Assembly: GCA_947494095.1 (NCBI GenBank)
Contig: CANLTI010000005.1
Location: 53,584-117,583, forward strand
DNA from: an uncultured Pseudomonadales bacterium
GTDB taxonomy: Bacteria; Pseudomonadota; Gammaproteobacteria; Pseudomonadales; Cellvibrionaceae
Direction: 5' to 3'
Length of the DNA stretch: 64,000 bases
This document shows, piece after piece, positions 39,504 to 48,091 of the stretch. The position numbers and the translations under genes are program-made. The first letter of the stretch is position 1. Every line of letters starts with the position of its first letter. The notes beneath the pieces are model-generated. The model was not told where the DNA came from. It was given only the letters and a program-made list of their open reading frames with translations, and made no database searches.

Positions 39504-41117
39504 TTAATTATTTTTTGCCCAGATAGTATAAACCTGCACGGCCTGTAATTGTGCCGGCGAAGCCTTGGCCCACGCAAAGCTCACACTCACAAAGTACCCC
39601 ACACCAATAACAACCCACTGCGCCAACACCCCAGACAATAATACATTCAAAGGAAACTGCCAGCTAACATTAATCCAAATTGCTGACTGCCCAGCGGTGA
39701 ACACTGCCCATAAAGTCACCAAAGAACCGGCCACCAACCCCAACAACGCACCGCGCTTAGTCGCTCTTACGGTAAAGTAGGCCAAGCAAAATAGGCCCAG
39801 CACTACACCCGATAAGGCCGAAGAGATAGCAATAACCCGCATCGCTAAAGGTGCTGAGGTACTATTAGGTACCAAATTCAATGCTATAACCAAAACACAC
39901 AAGCCGGCCAGCAGTATCAATAGCCGGCTGATAAGCCCGCTCGATCGCAAAGACTGAGACGCTGCACCGCCTACCCCTGCCTTATTACCGTCTTGATAAC
40001 CAAAGCAACTTTGATACAGCACACAGGCCACACTGCTGACGTCACTGCTTAAAGAAGACATTGCCGCTGCCACCACAGCAGCCAGCATGATACCTTTTGC
40101 GCCTAATGGAAAATAGTGCAAAACAAAATGCGGCATAATTTGATCACGTACCGACGGAATTAGCGTTGAATAAAGCGGGTATGCGCCACTCGCACTGTAA
40201 GAGCCTGCGCCTTGATAAAACCCCCACAGCCCTGCACCCACCATATTAAAAACCAATAATATAAAGACAATCATTAAAGCCGCTAAGCGCAGCCCCCAAA
40301 TAGCCTCTTCATCGGAGCTTGCAATAAGGTAGCGCTGCACCATGGTTTGATCACACCAAAATTTACGCGCCCAAATAACACTCATGGCTATAATAATCAA
40401 CCAAGGTGAGCTGCCGGTATCAGCGGCTAACATTGACCCATTCACAGACCAATCCCCCAGACTAAAACGATCGCCCTCCCAGGCAATAAGCCAAGCATTA
40501 AAGGGAGCAAAGCTAATCATGGCAACCACCACAATCGCTCCTAGTATTAACACCACACTTTGCAATGCATCGTTCCATACTACCGCAGCAATGCCACCGA
40601 TCAATACATACATCGTGGTCAAGCCCAAAACCGCAACCATCGCCACCCACAAGGGCACACCCACCAAAACCTGCACAAAAATACCGCACGTCACTAACGT
40701 AACAGCCATATCAAACAACCGATCAATGACAAAGCCCGTACTCGTGTATGCCTGAGCTAAAGAGCCAAAGCGAAGCGCCAAGTACTCATAGACCGACAAA
40801 CGCACATGCCTGCGATAAAAGGGCACGAGTTTTTTAGCGGCAAACAACAACACAAAGGGTAATAAAAAAAAGCCCGGCAACAAAATCAAACCGCTAGACG
40901 AGGCAATACCCGGATGGGATACCAGCGTATTACTACTAATGAGTGTAGCCATTAAAGTGAGCGCGACAGGCAGCCCCGAAAAGTTTTTTTGGGCCAGCCA
41001 AAAGGCCTTAATAGAATAAGTAGTCGCTACGCGTGCACCCGCTAAGCTACGCCATAGACCCCAAGTAACGCTGAGTAAAATATAAGTAAGTGCTAAAATA
41101 ATATCAAAAAGGGTCAT
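39504..41117 (-). CDS. Sodium/solute symporter (SSS family)
   Basis: This is a 537-residue inner-membrane transporter with about 13-14 helices. Family features are the ATLISSNTLVSHPG segment, ALRFGSLAQAYTS near the middle and AAVVAAAMSSLSSDVSSVAC, the sodium-binding region. It is divergent from the SMP-30-like gene and GntR regulator, which suggests a sugar or sugar-acid substrate; the substrate cannot be read from sequence. It differs clearly from the second SSS transporter at 48092. Confidence 0.88.
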   Translation of the reverse strand: MTLFDIILALTYILLSVTWGLWRSLAGARVATTYSIKAFWLAQKNFSGLPVALTLMATLISSNTLVSHPGIASSSGLILLPGFFLLPFVLLFAAKKLVPFYRRHVRLSVYEYLALRFGSLAQAYTSTGFVIDRLFDMAVTLVTCGIFVQVLVGVPLWVAMVAVLGLTTMYVLIGGIAAVVWNDALQSVVLILGAIVVVAMISFAPFNAWLIAWEGDRFSLGDWSVNGSMLAADTGSSPWLIIIAMSVIWARKFWCDQTMVQRYLIASSDEEAIWGLRLAALMIVFILLVFNMVGAGLWGFYQGAGSYSASGAYPLYSTLIPSVRDQIMPHFVLHYFPLGAKGIMLAAVVAAAMSSLSSDVSSVACVLYQSCFGYQDGNKAGVGGAASQSLRSSGLISRLLILLAGLCVLVIALNLVPNSTSAPLAMRVIAISSALSGVVLGLFCLAYFTVRATKRGALLGLVAGSLVTLWAVFTAGQSAIWINVSWQFPLNVLLSGVLAQWVVIGVGYFVSVSFAWAKASPAQLQAVQVYTIWAKNN

Positions 41118-41215
41118 GCAGGCCTAAAGCAAGAAGCATCAGTTAACGGCTAAAAGCGCTCATAGTAAAAGCACGCTCTTCACACCGCAAGCGCTGTACG
41201 CACTGTAACTGTAGC

Positions 41216-41225
41216 CAACCGGTTG
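41216..41225. promoter_or_regulatory. Palindrome in the divergent symporter / SMP-30 promoter gap
   Basis: CAACCGGTTG is a perfect 10-base palindrome in the 327-base gap. A GntR- or LacI-type regulator could bind such a site, and the GntR gene lies two genes away. There is only one copy, so this is weak. The rest of the gap shows no gene or hairpin. Confidence 0.25.
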
Positions 41226-41444
41226 CCAGATAGGTCCCCTGCAGGGTATGCAACACTGTATAATTTGAAATAGCGTCGCTGTTAATAACCTCTAAACACG
41301 ATCGATTAATCGCCAGATCATGCAGGTTACCTTGCCAACCCCATTACCAGCCAGCACCGCGATATTCAATGCCATACCCTTCTATCTTGTGATTCATACT
41401 TCTGACTCATAAAGGTTACTTACAGCTAATGAACAATTAACCGC

Positions 41445-42458
41445 ATGATTAACACCGTATTTAACAAGCCCAGCCAACCCCAACATAAGACACCAAGCTT
41501 AATTTTACCCGACGACTTTAGCTATTACGGCAACAGTTTACAAAGACCTGAGTGTGTACACTGCACAAGCGACGGCAGTGTATTTACCTCTAACTGGCAA
41601 GGCGGTATTACCCATATTCTACCTAATGGGCAACAACGACATTATTTAGCCAAAAAAAGCCCTATCACTCTACGCACTAACGGCTTTGCCATCACAAAAA
41701 GAAAGACGTTTTTAATTGCCAATCTTGGCGATGACGGCGGAATATGGGAACTCACACAGCAAGGCCAGCTTACGCCTTTTTTAACACACCTCAATAATAA
41801 ACCATTACCGCCTTGCAACTATGTCACTATCGATCAACAAGATCGCGTCTGGGTGTCGGTAAGCACGCGCCATAATCCAAGAGAGCAAGCCTACAAAAAA
41901 GAAATAAGTGACGGCTTTATTGTATGCACTAACGGTATAACAACGCATAAAGTTGCAGATAATTTAGGGTATACCAATGAAATACAATTAAGTCCTTGCC
42001 AAAACTACCTTTATGTCAACGAAACCTTTGGTCGTAAGTTATCACGTTTTGCCATTTCAAATACTGGAAAACTCGGTCAAAAAGAAATAGTCGCAAATTT
42101 CGAAAAAGGTGTTTATCCTGATGGTCTTAGTTTTGATATTGAAAACAAGATTTGGGTGACCAGTATTATTAGTAACCGCGTCATACGTGTTTTGGGCGAC
42201 GGCAAACAGCAAGTTATACTACAAGACTACAACCCAGAGCATGTACTGAAGGCAGAGCGTGCATTTAACCATAATGGCCTTCAGCGTAAACACTTAGATT
42301 CTACACCAAACATTAAACTTAAGAACGTATCAAGCCTTGCTTTTGGCGGGAAAAATCGAAACATCGCTTATTTAGGCTGTCTTCTCGATAATAAAATTGC
42401 CCGCTTTACTACCACCACTTGTGGTATCAAGCCGTATCATTGGAACATCACACTATGA
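41445..42458 (+). CDS. SMP-30/gluconolactonase/LRE-like protein
   Basis: This 337-residue six-bladed beta-propeller of the SMP-30 type hydrolyses sugar lactones in known members. Likely metal ligands are the Glu in RPECVHCTSDG, the Asn in LGYTNEIQLSP and the Asp in VYPDGLSFDIEN. No signal peptide is seen, so it is cytosolic. It is coupled to the GntR gene (ATGA overlap) and divergent from a symporter, giving a small sugar-acid-like module. A lactonase role is inferred from the fold. Confidence 0.78.
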   Translation: MINTVFNKPSQPQHKTPSLILPDDFSYYGNSLQRPECVHCTSDGSVFTSNWQGGITHILPNGQQRHYLAKKSPITLRTNGFAITKRKTFLIANLGDDGGIWELTQQGQLTPFLTHLNNKPLPPCNYVTIDQQDRVWVSVSTRHNPREQAYKKEISDGFIVCTNGITTHKVADNLGYTNEIQLSPCQNYLYVNETFGRKLSRFAISNTGKLGQKEIVANFEKGVYPDGLSFDIENKIWVTSIISNRVIRVLGDGKQQVILQDYNPEHVLKAERAFNHNGLQRKHLDSTPNIKLKNVSSLAFGGKNRNIAYLGCLLDNKIARFTTTTCGIKPYHWNITL

Positions 42459-43159
42459 ATAATCTTGCCGAACAGCAAACATCGCAGCCTCTAGAAAAGG
42501 GAAGCATCTCTCGTGTTGAACTGGTGTATCGCACCCTTAAAAAATCTATTCTCAGTAACGAGTTTTACCCCGGCTATCAAGCCTTAGAACCCGAACTCGC
42601 CAAAAGCCTAGGCGTTAGCCGAACGCCCGTTCGCGAGGCCCTTATACGGCTCGAAAACGAACAGCTCATCGAGCTCATTCCTCGCCGTGGCATGCGCGTT
42701 ATTCCTCTGGTGCCCGATGACATGAGAGAGATTTATCAGGTGCTTACAAGCCTTGAGGTCACCGCTGTAGAGCTGCTGGCTCGCCGAAGCCCTCAACGGC
42801 ATGAACTTGCTGCACTCGAGCAAGCTATCAACGATATGGATTCAAACTTAGAAGCCGACAACCGAGAAGGCTGGGCCGAAGCAGACGACCGATTTCATCG
42901 CTTATTAGTGGAATTGTGTGGCAATCAACGCTTGGCTTTAATGGCTTCTAGCTTGCGCGATCAAGGACATCGCGCTCGCTTAGTGACATTAAAGTTACGC
43001 GATAAACCCACTAAGTCAAACAAAGACCATCGCGACGTTATAGAGGCTATTATTGAGGGGGACTGGCAAAAAGCCACGACAACGCATTACGAGCATCGCC
43101 GCCACGCCGCCGATACTCTCGTTAAAATTCTGCAAGAATTTAAACTGCCGCATTTATAA
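42455..43159 (+). CDS. GntR-family (FadR/FCD subfamily) transcriptional regulator
   Basis: The N-terminal winged helix shows the GntR hallmark (LVYRTLKKSILSNEFYPGY...ELAKSLGVSRTPVREALIRLE, about residues 20-65). The C-terminal FCD domain is all-helical and binds small acids with metal (DRFHRLLVELCGN, HRDVIEAIIEGDW, HYEHRRHA). I took the ATG at 42455, where ATGA overlaps the stop of the SMP-30-like gene. It probably controls that gene and the divergent symporter. Confidence 0.9.
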   Translation: MNNLAEQQTSQPLEKGSISRVELVYRTLKKSILSNEFYPGYQALEPELAKSLGVSRTPVREALIRLENEQLIELIPRRGMRVIPLVPDDMREIYQVLTSLEVTAVELLARRSPQRHELAALEQAINDMDSNLEADNREGWAEADDRFHRLLVELCGNQRLALMASSLRDQGHRARLVTLKLRDKPTKSNKDHRDVIEAIIEGDWQKATTTHYEHRRHAADTLVKILQEFKLPHL

Positions 43160-43172
43160 CGTAAAACCAAAA

Positions 43173-43242
43173 GTAACTATTCAGCCAAACCAAAAAACCT
43201 CTTAACAGGGTGCTAATGTTTTTCAGCTTGGCTGCATAAACA
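43173..43242 (+). mobile_element. Fragment of the GTAAC-ended miniature element
   Basis: It begins GTAACTATTCAGCC and keeps ACAGGGTGCTAATG, then ends within 70 bases. It lies between the GntR regulator and the convergent epimerase operon. Confidence 0.6.
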
Positions 43243-43257
43243 CTCAAATTAAAACAC

Positions 43258-44460
43258 TCAACCCGCATTTAGGGCAAGTGATAACACGTCGTAGCACGCA
43301 CCCATTGTGTGGTAATCCGTTTTACCTATCGGGCTTTTTTGATTATCAATTTTAGCATTATTTGGGCTGAGTATTCTAAACCAAGCACCGTATTGATGAT
43401 CAACCATGTGCTCCCACGAGTATTGCCAAATCGTGTTATACCACTGTAAGTATTGAGGCTTTTGAGTGTAAGCATATAAATAACCCGCCGCCGCCAATGA
43501 CTCTGCCTGCACCCAAAAGTATTTCTCACCATCGCAAACCTGATGATTCAAATCAAATCCGTAGGCAATACCCTGATTTTGCGTGTCCCATGCGACTGCT
43601 AAAGCGCGGTCGAATAAGGTTTGTGCACGCAATAGCAGCCAATCTTTTTGTGTAACTTGATATAACATTACCAATAGTTTTGCCCACTCCGTTTGATGAC
43701 CGGGCTGAAACCCCCAAGGCCTAAACAGATTTTTAGGGTCGTTTTTATTGTAATCTAAGTCAACCGACCAATCAGTATGAAAGTGCTCCCAGATCAAACC
43801 TTGGGTTAACGAGGCTTGTTTATTAACAATACTATCAGCCACCAATAAAGCCCGGTCTAAAAATTTATTATCATGGGTTGCATGGTAGGCCGCAATCAAT
43901 GCCTCACAGGTGTGCATATTTGCATTTTGACCGCGATACCCGCTGTCTTGTGTTAGCGTACAATCAAATTCATCTTTGTATAAAGCATGCTTGGCATCCC
44001 AAAATACCCGCTCCATCGTCTGCCATGTTTCCTCCAAATACTCTGCCGCTTTGGGGTGCCCAGCTCTAATAGCCCAACTGTACGCAAGCATTACAAAGGC
44101 AAAGCCATAGCAATGATTATTATCATCTACTGTCTCCACCTTGCCCTCGTGTACTTTTAACAACCACCCATAGCTCTTGTATTGCTCATTAAAGTGGGCG
44201 CGACGAATAAACTCAATACCGGCATTCACTCGATCTAAATATTTTTGTTGTTTAAATTCTAAATACGCTCTAGCGTAATTAAAAACAAAACGCGTAGAAC
44301 TCACCAAATGTCGAGTACTTTTATCATATACCTGACCATCATCTAAAAAGTTCTGATAAAAACCGCCATTAGGGTCATCAATAGTCGGCTCATAAAAAGC
44401 GAGTATTGATTGTATGTGCTGGCGTAAAAAATCACCTTGGGTAAAATTAGGTAATGTCAT
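43258..44460 (-). CDS. AGE-family sugar epimerase/isomerase, probable mannose isomerase
   Basis: This is a 400-residue (alpha/alpha)6-barrel protein of the N-acylglucosamine 2-epimerase superfamily. It has the catalytic-type His255 in RPWGFQPGHQTEWAKLL and His384 in DYHTMGACYDVL. Members include mannose isomerases, mannose 2-epimerases, cellobiose 2-epimerases and YihS. Mannose isomerase fits best here, because a fructokinase gene overlaps it by 14 bases and a GH63 mannosylglycerate-hydrolase-type gene precedes that. It would turn free mannose into fructose. The exact activity is inferred from context. Confidence 0.85.
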   Translation of the reverse strand: MTLPNFTQGDFLRQHIQSILAFYEPTIDDPNGGFYQNFLDDGQVYDKSTRHLVSSTRFVFNYARAYLEFKQQKYLDRVNAGIEFIRRAHFNEQYKSYGWLLKVHEGKVETVDDNNHCYGFAFVMLAYSWAIRAGHPKAAEYLEETWQTMERVFWDAKHALYKDEFDCTLTQDSGYRGQNANMHTCEALIAAYHATHDNKFLDRALLVADSIVNKQASLTQGLIWEHFHTDWSVDLDYNKNDPKNLFRPWGFQPGHQTEWAKLLVMLYQVTQKDWLLLRAQTLFDRALAVAWDTQNQGIAYGFDLNHQVCDGEKYFWVQAESLAAAGYLYAYTQKPQYLQWYNTIWQYSWEHMVDHQYGAWFRILSPNNAKIDNQKSPIGKTDYHTMGACYDVLSLALNAG

Positions 44461-45460
44461 ATTCTATCTCACGTGTAAGAGCGCCAAGGCTCGACAAAGA
44501 AGGCAGTGAAGGAAACGCACCATATAAAGAGGCCGCATGGGCACCGCAGGCACAAGCAAACCTTAAAATATTACAAAGCTCGCTTTTGTGATTCAACAAC
44601 GCCACTAAGTCGCCTTTGTTTTCAAAAAAACACTGTAATTTAAATAATAAACCACCTACAAAGGCATCACCTGCGGCTGTTGCATCCACCATATTAACTT
44701 GCGGCGGATCAATTTCACCTTGCATTTTTGAGGTAATCCATCGCAGTGGATTACCTCCATCAGAGATCACAATCAATTGGCAGCCGCACTGTAATAACCG
44801 ATCAATTGTCTGCTCTGATGTCTGATTAGCGCACAAAAATTCTAGCTCTTCTTTTGAAACTTTAAGTACATCAACACCCGACATTACAGACCAAATAACA
44901 CCAAAAGGATCACCCTGCTGAGACCATAAATTTTTGCGTAAATTAACATCAAAACTCACCAGCGAATGATTTTTTTTAGCGAGTGCAATACCCGCTTGAG
45001 TCGCCTCTTGTATGCCAGGCTCGGTCAAACTATTTGAGCAAAAATGAAAGATTGCTGTTTGCTCAAACCACTGCATTTGGAAATCATCACGGGTAAAGCA
45101 CAAATCGGCAGAAGGCGGGCGATAAAAAGAAAAAGTGCGCTCGCCCTGCTGATCTAACGACACAAAAGCCAGCGCCGTTTTGGCTTTATCTGTGAGTAGA
45201 ACATAGTCTGTTTTAACCCCATGCTCGAGCAGCGAATGATGTAAAAAGTCACCAAAAGGGTCGCGCCCTAACATGCCGCAAAAATAACTATTACCCCCCA
45301 GTTTAGCCAGCGCTACACTCACATTAGCTGGCGCGCCACCGGCAAATTGCGTAAAGGTTTCATGTTCAGTGGTCGTATCGCCATTCACTTTATTCGATAG
45401 CATATCGATAAGTGCCTCACCAAAACACACCACTTTAGCGCCACTCAATACCTCACTCAT
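44447..45460 (-). CDS. Fructokinase (PfkB family)
   Basis: This ribokinase-fold sugar kinase makes fructose-6-phosphate from fructose. The N-terminus has FGEALIDML and FAGGAPANVSVALAKLGG. The anion-hole and catalytic motif is DATAAGDAFVGGLLF, with the Ala variant common in proteobacterial fructokinases. I took the ATG at 45460 because it overlaps the stop of the GH63 gene (ATGA). A related sugar-acid kinase function cannot be excluded, but the gene partners favour fructose. Confidence 0.87.
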   Translation of the reverse strand: MSEVLSGAKVVCFGEALIDMLSNKVNGDTTTEHETFTQFAGGAPANVSVALAKLGGNSYFCGMLGRDPFGDFLHHSLLEHGVKTDYVLLTDKAKTALAFVSLDQQGERTFSFYRPPSADLCFTRDDFQMQWFEQTAIFHFCSNSLTEPGIQEATQAGIALAKKNHSLVSFDVNLRKNLWSQQGDPFGVIWSVMSGVDVLKVSKEELEFLCANQTSEQTIDRLLQCGCQLIVISDGGNPLRWITSKMQGEIDPPQVNMVDATAAGDAFVGGLLFKLQCFFENKGDLVALLNHKSELCNILRFACACGAHAASLYGAFPSLPSLSSLGALTREIEYDIT

Positions 45461-46731
45461 CGCTTTAACAACCAATGCATGGCAATAGCGGCCGTCCATG
45501 AAAAATCATTGCCTCCACAGCCGGTGCCTGTGTCGGCATTAAAATATTCAAAAAATTTAAACTCACGAAATAACGCATCGGTCTTGCTGTGTATTTGCTC
45601 AGCAACCTCAAGATAACCGCTACGCTCAAACCCCAATGCAATCATCCAATTAATATGCAGCCACACTGGGCCACGCCAATAGCGCTGTGGCTCATATTGC
45701 GGCTCGCGGGGGTCTGTAGAAGCAATTGCATATTGGCTCGCAGCCATCCACGCCTGTACCTCTTTAGCTAAGTGTTGCGTTTGCTCTTTCGTGGCCAACC
45801 CACCCAATAAAGGCAAAAATCCGGCATTCGTTTTTATACTGCATAATGTATTGCTTATTAAATCTTTTGAATGAAAGAAATGTGTTTTCTCACTCCATAA
45901 TTGATGCATATTACGCTGTGTTAATGCAGCACTTGCCTTTAACTGCTCAACCTCTTGGTCAGTAACATTGTACTGCTCACACAAGTCAATTAAATCCAAT
46001 GTTGCCCGGTGCAAAATCGATATTACACTCACATCATTCACTTTATAGGGGCAGTCGCGATAAATATCTTCACTGTTAAAATGCTTATGCTTAAATAAAT
46101 CGACAAGATATAAATAGCGATCGTATTGCTCTTTGTGCGGCCTCTCAGACGCATCTATATGATTAAGATCGCGCCGCTGATATTCCCATGTTACTTGAGG
46201 CACTCGCTCGAGCGCCTCATCCCAAGCTGGGCTATTATCCATGCCCGACTCCCAAGGGTGATAGCTCACCACAAGCCCTGTGTTTTCGGGGTCTCGATCA
46301 CGGTACCACCACAAATGCGAACGAATAAGGCCAGGCAACATCGCCATGACCGTCTTATCTCTGAGCGGGATATCTTTTGCTTGCTCACAAAGAATTTTAA
46401 CCACACTACTCAATACAGGTGGCTGAGAAATAGACGTGCTTTTAACTTTTTTATCTGCCCCCCAAACATCAGGCCCAGGAAAGTAGGTGTCAGAGTCTTT
46501 ATGAAAAAGAATATGCGGGACCATGCCATCATCCCATTGCCCACTCATCAATACATTAAGCTCTTGCCAAGCACGCGGCTCATTAAATTTCATCCAACCT
46601 AATGCTGTAATCGCCGAATCCCAATTCCACTGAAACGGATATAAGCCCTGAGTCGGCACCGTATAGCCTCCAAAGTCATTTTTATTTAAAATGGCTTTGC
46701 CTGCGTTAAACAGTTGCTGATCTTCTGACAT
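45457..46731 (-). CDS. mgh: GH63 glycoside hydrolase, probable mannosylglycerate hydrolase
   Basis: This (alpha/alpha)6-barrel hydrolase resembles bacterial mannosylglycerate/glucosylglycerate hydrolases. Motifs in order are NDFGGYTVP...LYPFQWNWDSA near the N-terminus, SGQWDDGMVPHI, then WESGMDNSPAWDE with the likely acid Asp (165 in this numbering), and RYWRGPVWLHINW. FFEYFNADTG holds the likely base Glu (395). There is no signal peptide, so hydrolysis is cytoplasmic. I took the ATG at 46731, with GGGAG upstream; a TTG lies 15 bases earlier. It would release mannose and glycerate; the neighbouring genes handle exactly those products. Glucosylglycerate is the main alternative substrate. Confidence 0.83.
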   Translation of the reverse strand: MSEDQQLFNAGKAILNKNDFGGYTVPTQGLYPFQWNWDSAITALGWMKFNEPRAWQELNVLMSGQWDDGMVPHILFHKDSDTYFPGPDVWGADKKVKSTSISQPPVLSSVVKILCEQAKDIPLRDKTVMAMLPGLIRSHLWWYRDRDPENTGLVVSYHPWESGMDNSPAWDEALERVPQVTWEYQRRDLNHIDASERPHKEQYDRYLYLVDLFKHKHFNSEDIYRDCPYKVNDVSVISILHRATLDLIDLCEQYNVTDQEVEQLKASAALTQRNMHQLWSEKTHFFHSKDLISNTLCSIKTNAGFLPLLGGLATKEQTQHLAKEVQAWMAASQYAIASTDPREPQYEPQRYWRGPVWLHINWMIALGFERSGYLEVAEQIHSKTDALFREFKFFEYFNADTGTGCGGNDFSWTAAIAMHWLLKR

Positions 46732-46822
46732 GTGTAAATCTCCCAAATCATTACGCTATAATGATTGACTGTATTGAATATTTTTTTGAAGCTAAATGCA
46801 TAACCATGCGCTTGGTGACATT

Positions 46823-48076
46823 TTAATTGATCATAATGACCCTAAAATCATTCACATTCGTACGTGTCGGCCCAGTAATAATTAACGCATCTAGTGCCTT
46901 TAAGAAATGATAGCTATCATGATTATCAAGATAGGCTTGGGGCAATAAGCCCTTATTTTTAGCTTTCAGTAATATAGACTCATCAATAAACCCTCCAGCA
47001 ACCTCTTGACTGCCATCAACCCCATCCGTATCACACGCGAGCACTTTGATCCCAGGCGCACCATTGAGTGCAACCGCCATCGCCAGTAAATACTCTTGAT
47101 TAGGGCCTCCATCGCCACCATCTTGGTTTAACGTTACCGTTAATTCACCGCCCGAAAACAACAAGCACTTTTGACCTTTATTTTTCAGCTCTAATGCGGT
47201 GGCAGCGTGTTGCTTAGCAACTTGTGCCGCTTCGCCTTGCTGCTCATAATTGAGCACTTGTGTGTGCCAACCTGCCTTTTGCGCATAAAAAACAGCAGCA
47301 TCAATAGCTCGATGAGCATTGGCAACAATACAATAATGAGATTGTTTCTCGGCCATAAAATTGGAGGTTTTACGATGACTCGCTTTTACTAAATAATCTG
47401 TAATTGAAGATGTAGCAGGCCAGCGATATTGCTCTAATATGGCCAATGCCTGAGCCGGTGTACTCGCATCATCAGCGGTCGGGCCCGAAGCGATTAAACT
47501 GGGATCATCACCAACAACATCCGAGATCACAAAGGTATAGTATTGACCGCCTGCAGCGTGCGCTAAGCGGCCACCTTTTACCCCCGAGAGCTGCTTGCGA
47601 ACAATATTTATTTGATCAATAGGTGCACCGCTGCGCAATAAAAATTGATGCAAAGCCATTTTATCGGCAAAACTAACACCCGCGACAGGTACCGACATAA
47701 GCGCAGAACCACCACCGGATATTAAAAATATAATAGGGGTATCGGCAGGTGTTGTAGCGACAAGCTCGAGCAGTGCTTGGCCTGCAGCTAAGCTGTTTTC
47801 ATCAGGCACTGGATGCGCGGCATACAGTATTTCAATATTGCCCGTGGGTAATTCGGTGCCATAACCGTAGCGCGTCACCACTTTACCGTAACACGCATCA
47901 CCGTATTTTTTATAGGCCGCTGCCGCCATATCAGCTGATGCTTTACCAGCCCCCACAACGCAAACGCCTCGACTAACATCTATCGCACCAAGATGCGCAT
48001 CTAAGCATACGCTAGGCAAGCAGACATTAACCGCTTGCTCAAACAAAGTGCGTAAAAAAGAACGTGAACTTTCCAT
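46823..48076 (-). CDS. Glycerate 2-kinase (GckA/TtuD, MOFRL type)
   Basis: This kinase makes 2-phosphoglycerate from D-glycerate. It has 417 residues. The DUF4147 domain carries VVGAGKAS, HPVPDENS, LISGGGSALMSVP and NIVRKQLSGVKGGRLA. The C-terminal MOFRL domain has FSGGELTVTL, GGPNQEYLLA and ACDTDGVDGS, and ends with TGPTRTNVNDF. It sits between the GH63 gene and the symporter gene, and supplies the second arm of mannosylglycerate breakdown. Confidence 0.93.
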   Translation of the reverse strand: MESSRSFLRTLFEQAVNVCLPSVCLDAHLGAIDVSRGVCVVGAGKASADMAAAAYKKYGDACYGKVVTRYGYGTELPTGNIEILYAAHPVPDENSLAAGQALLELVATTPADTPIIFLISGGGSALMSVPVAGVSFADKMALHQFLLRSGAPIDQINIVRKQLSGVKGGRLAHAAGGQYYTFVISDVVGDDPSLIASGPTADDASTPAQALAILEQYRWPATSSITDYLVKASHRKTSNFMAEKQSHYCIVANAHRAIDAAVFYAQKAGWHTQVLNYEQQGEAAQVAKQHAATALELKNKGQKCLLFSGGELTVTLNQDGGDGGPNQEYLLAMAVALNGAPGIKVLACDTDGVDGSQEVAGGFIDESILLKAKNKGLLPQAYLDNHDSYHFLKALDALIITGPTRTNVNDFRVIMIN

Positions 48077-48091
48077 TATTACCTCTTAAAT

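Noticed and set aside
43258..46731. Glucosylglycerate rather than mannosylglycerate as the substrate
   Set aside because: Glucose would need a glucokinase, not an AGE isomerase plus fructokinase. Not excluded, but the gene set fits mannose better.
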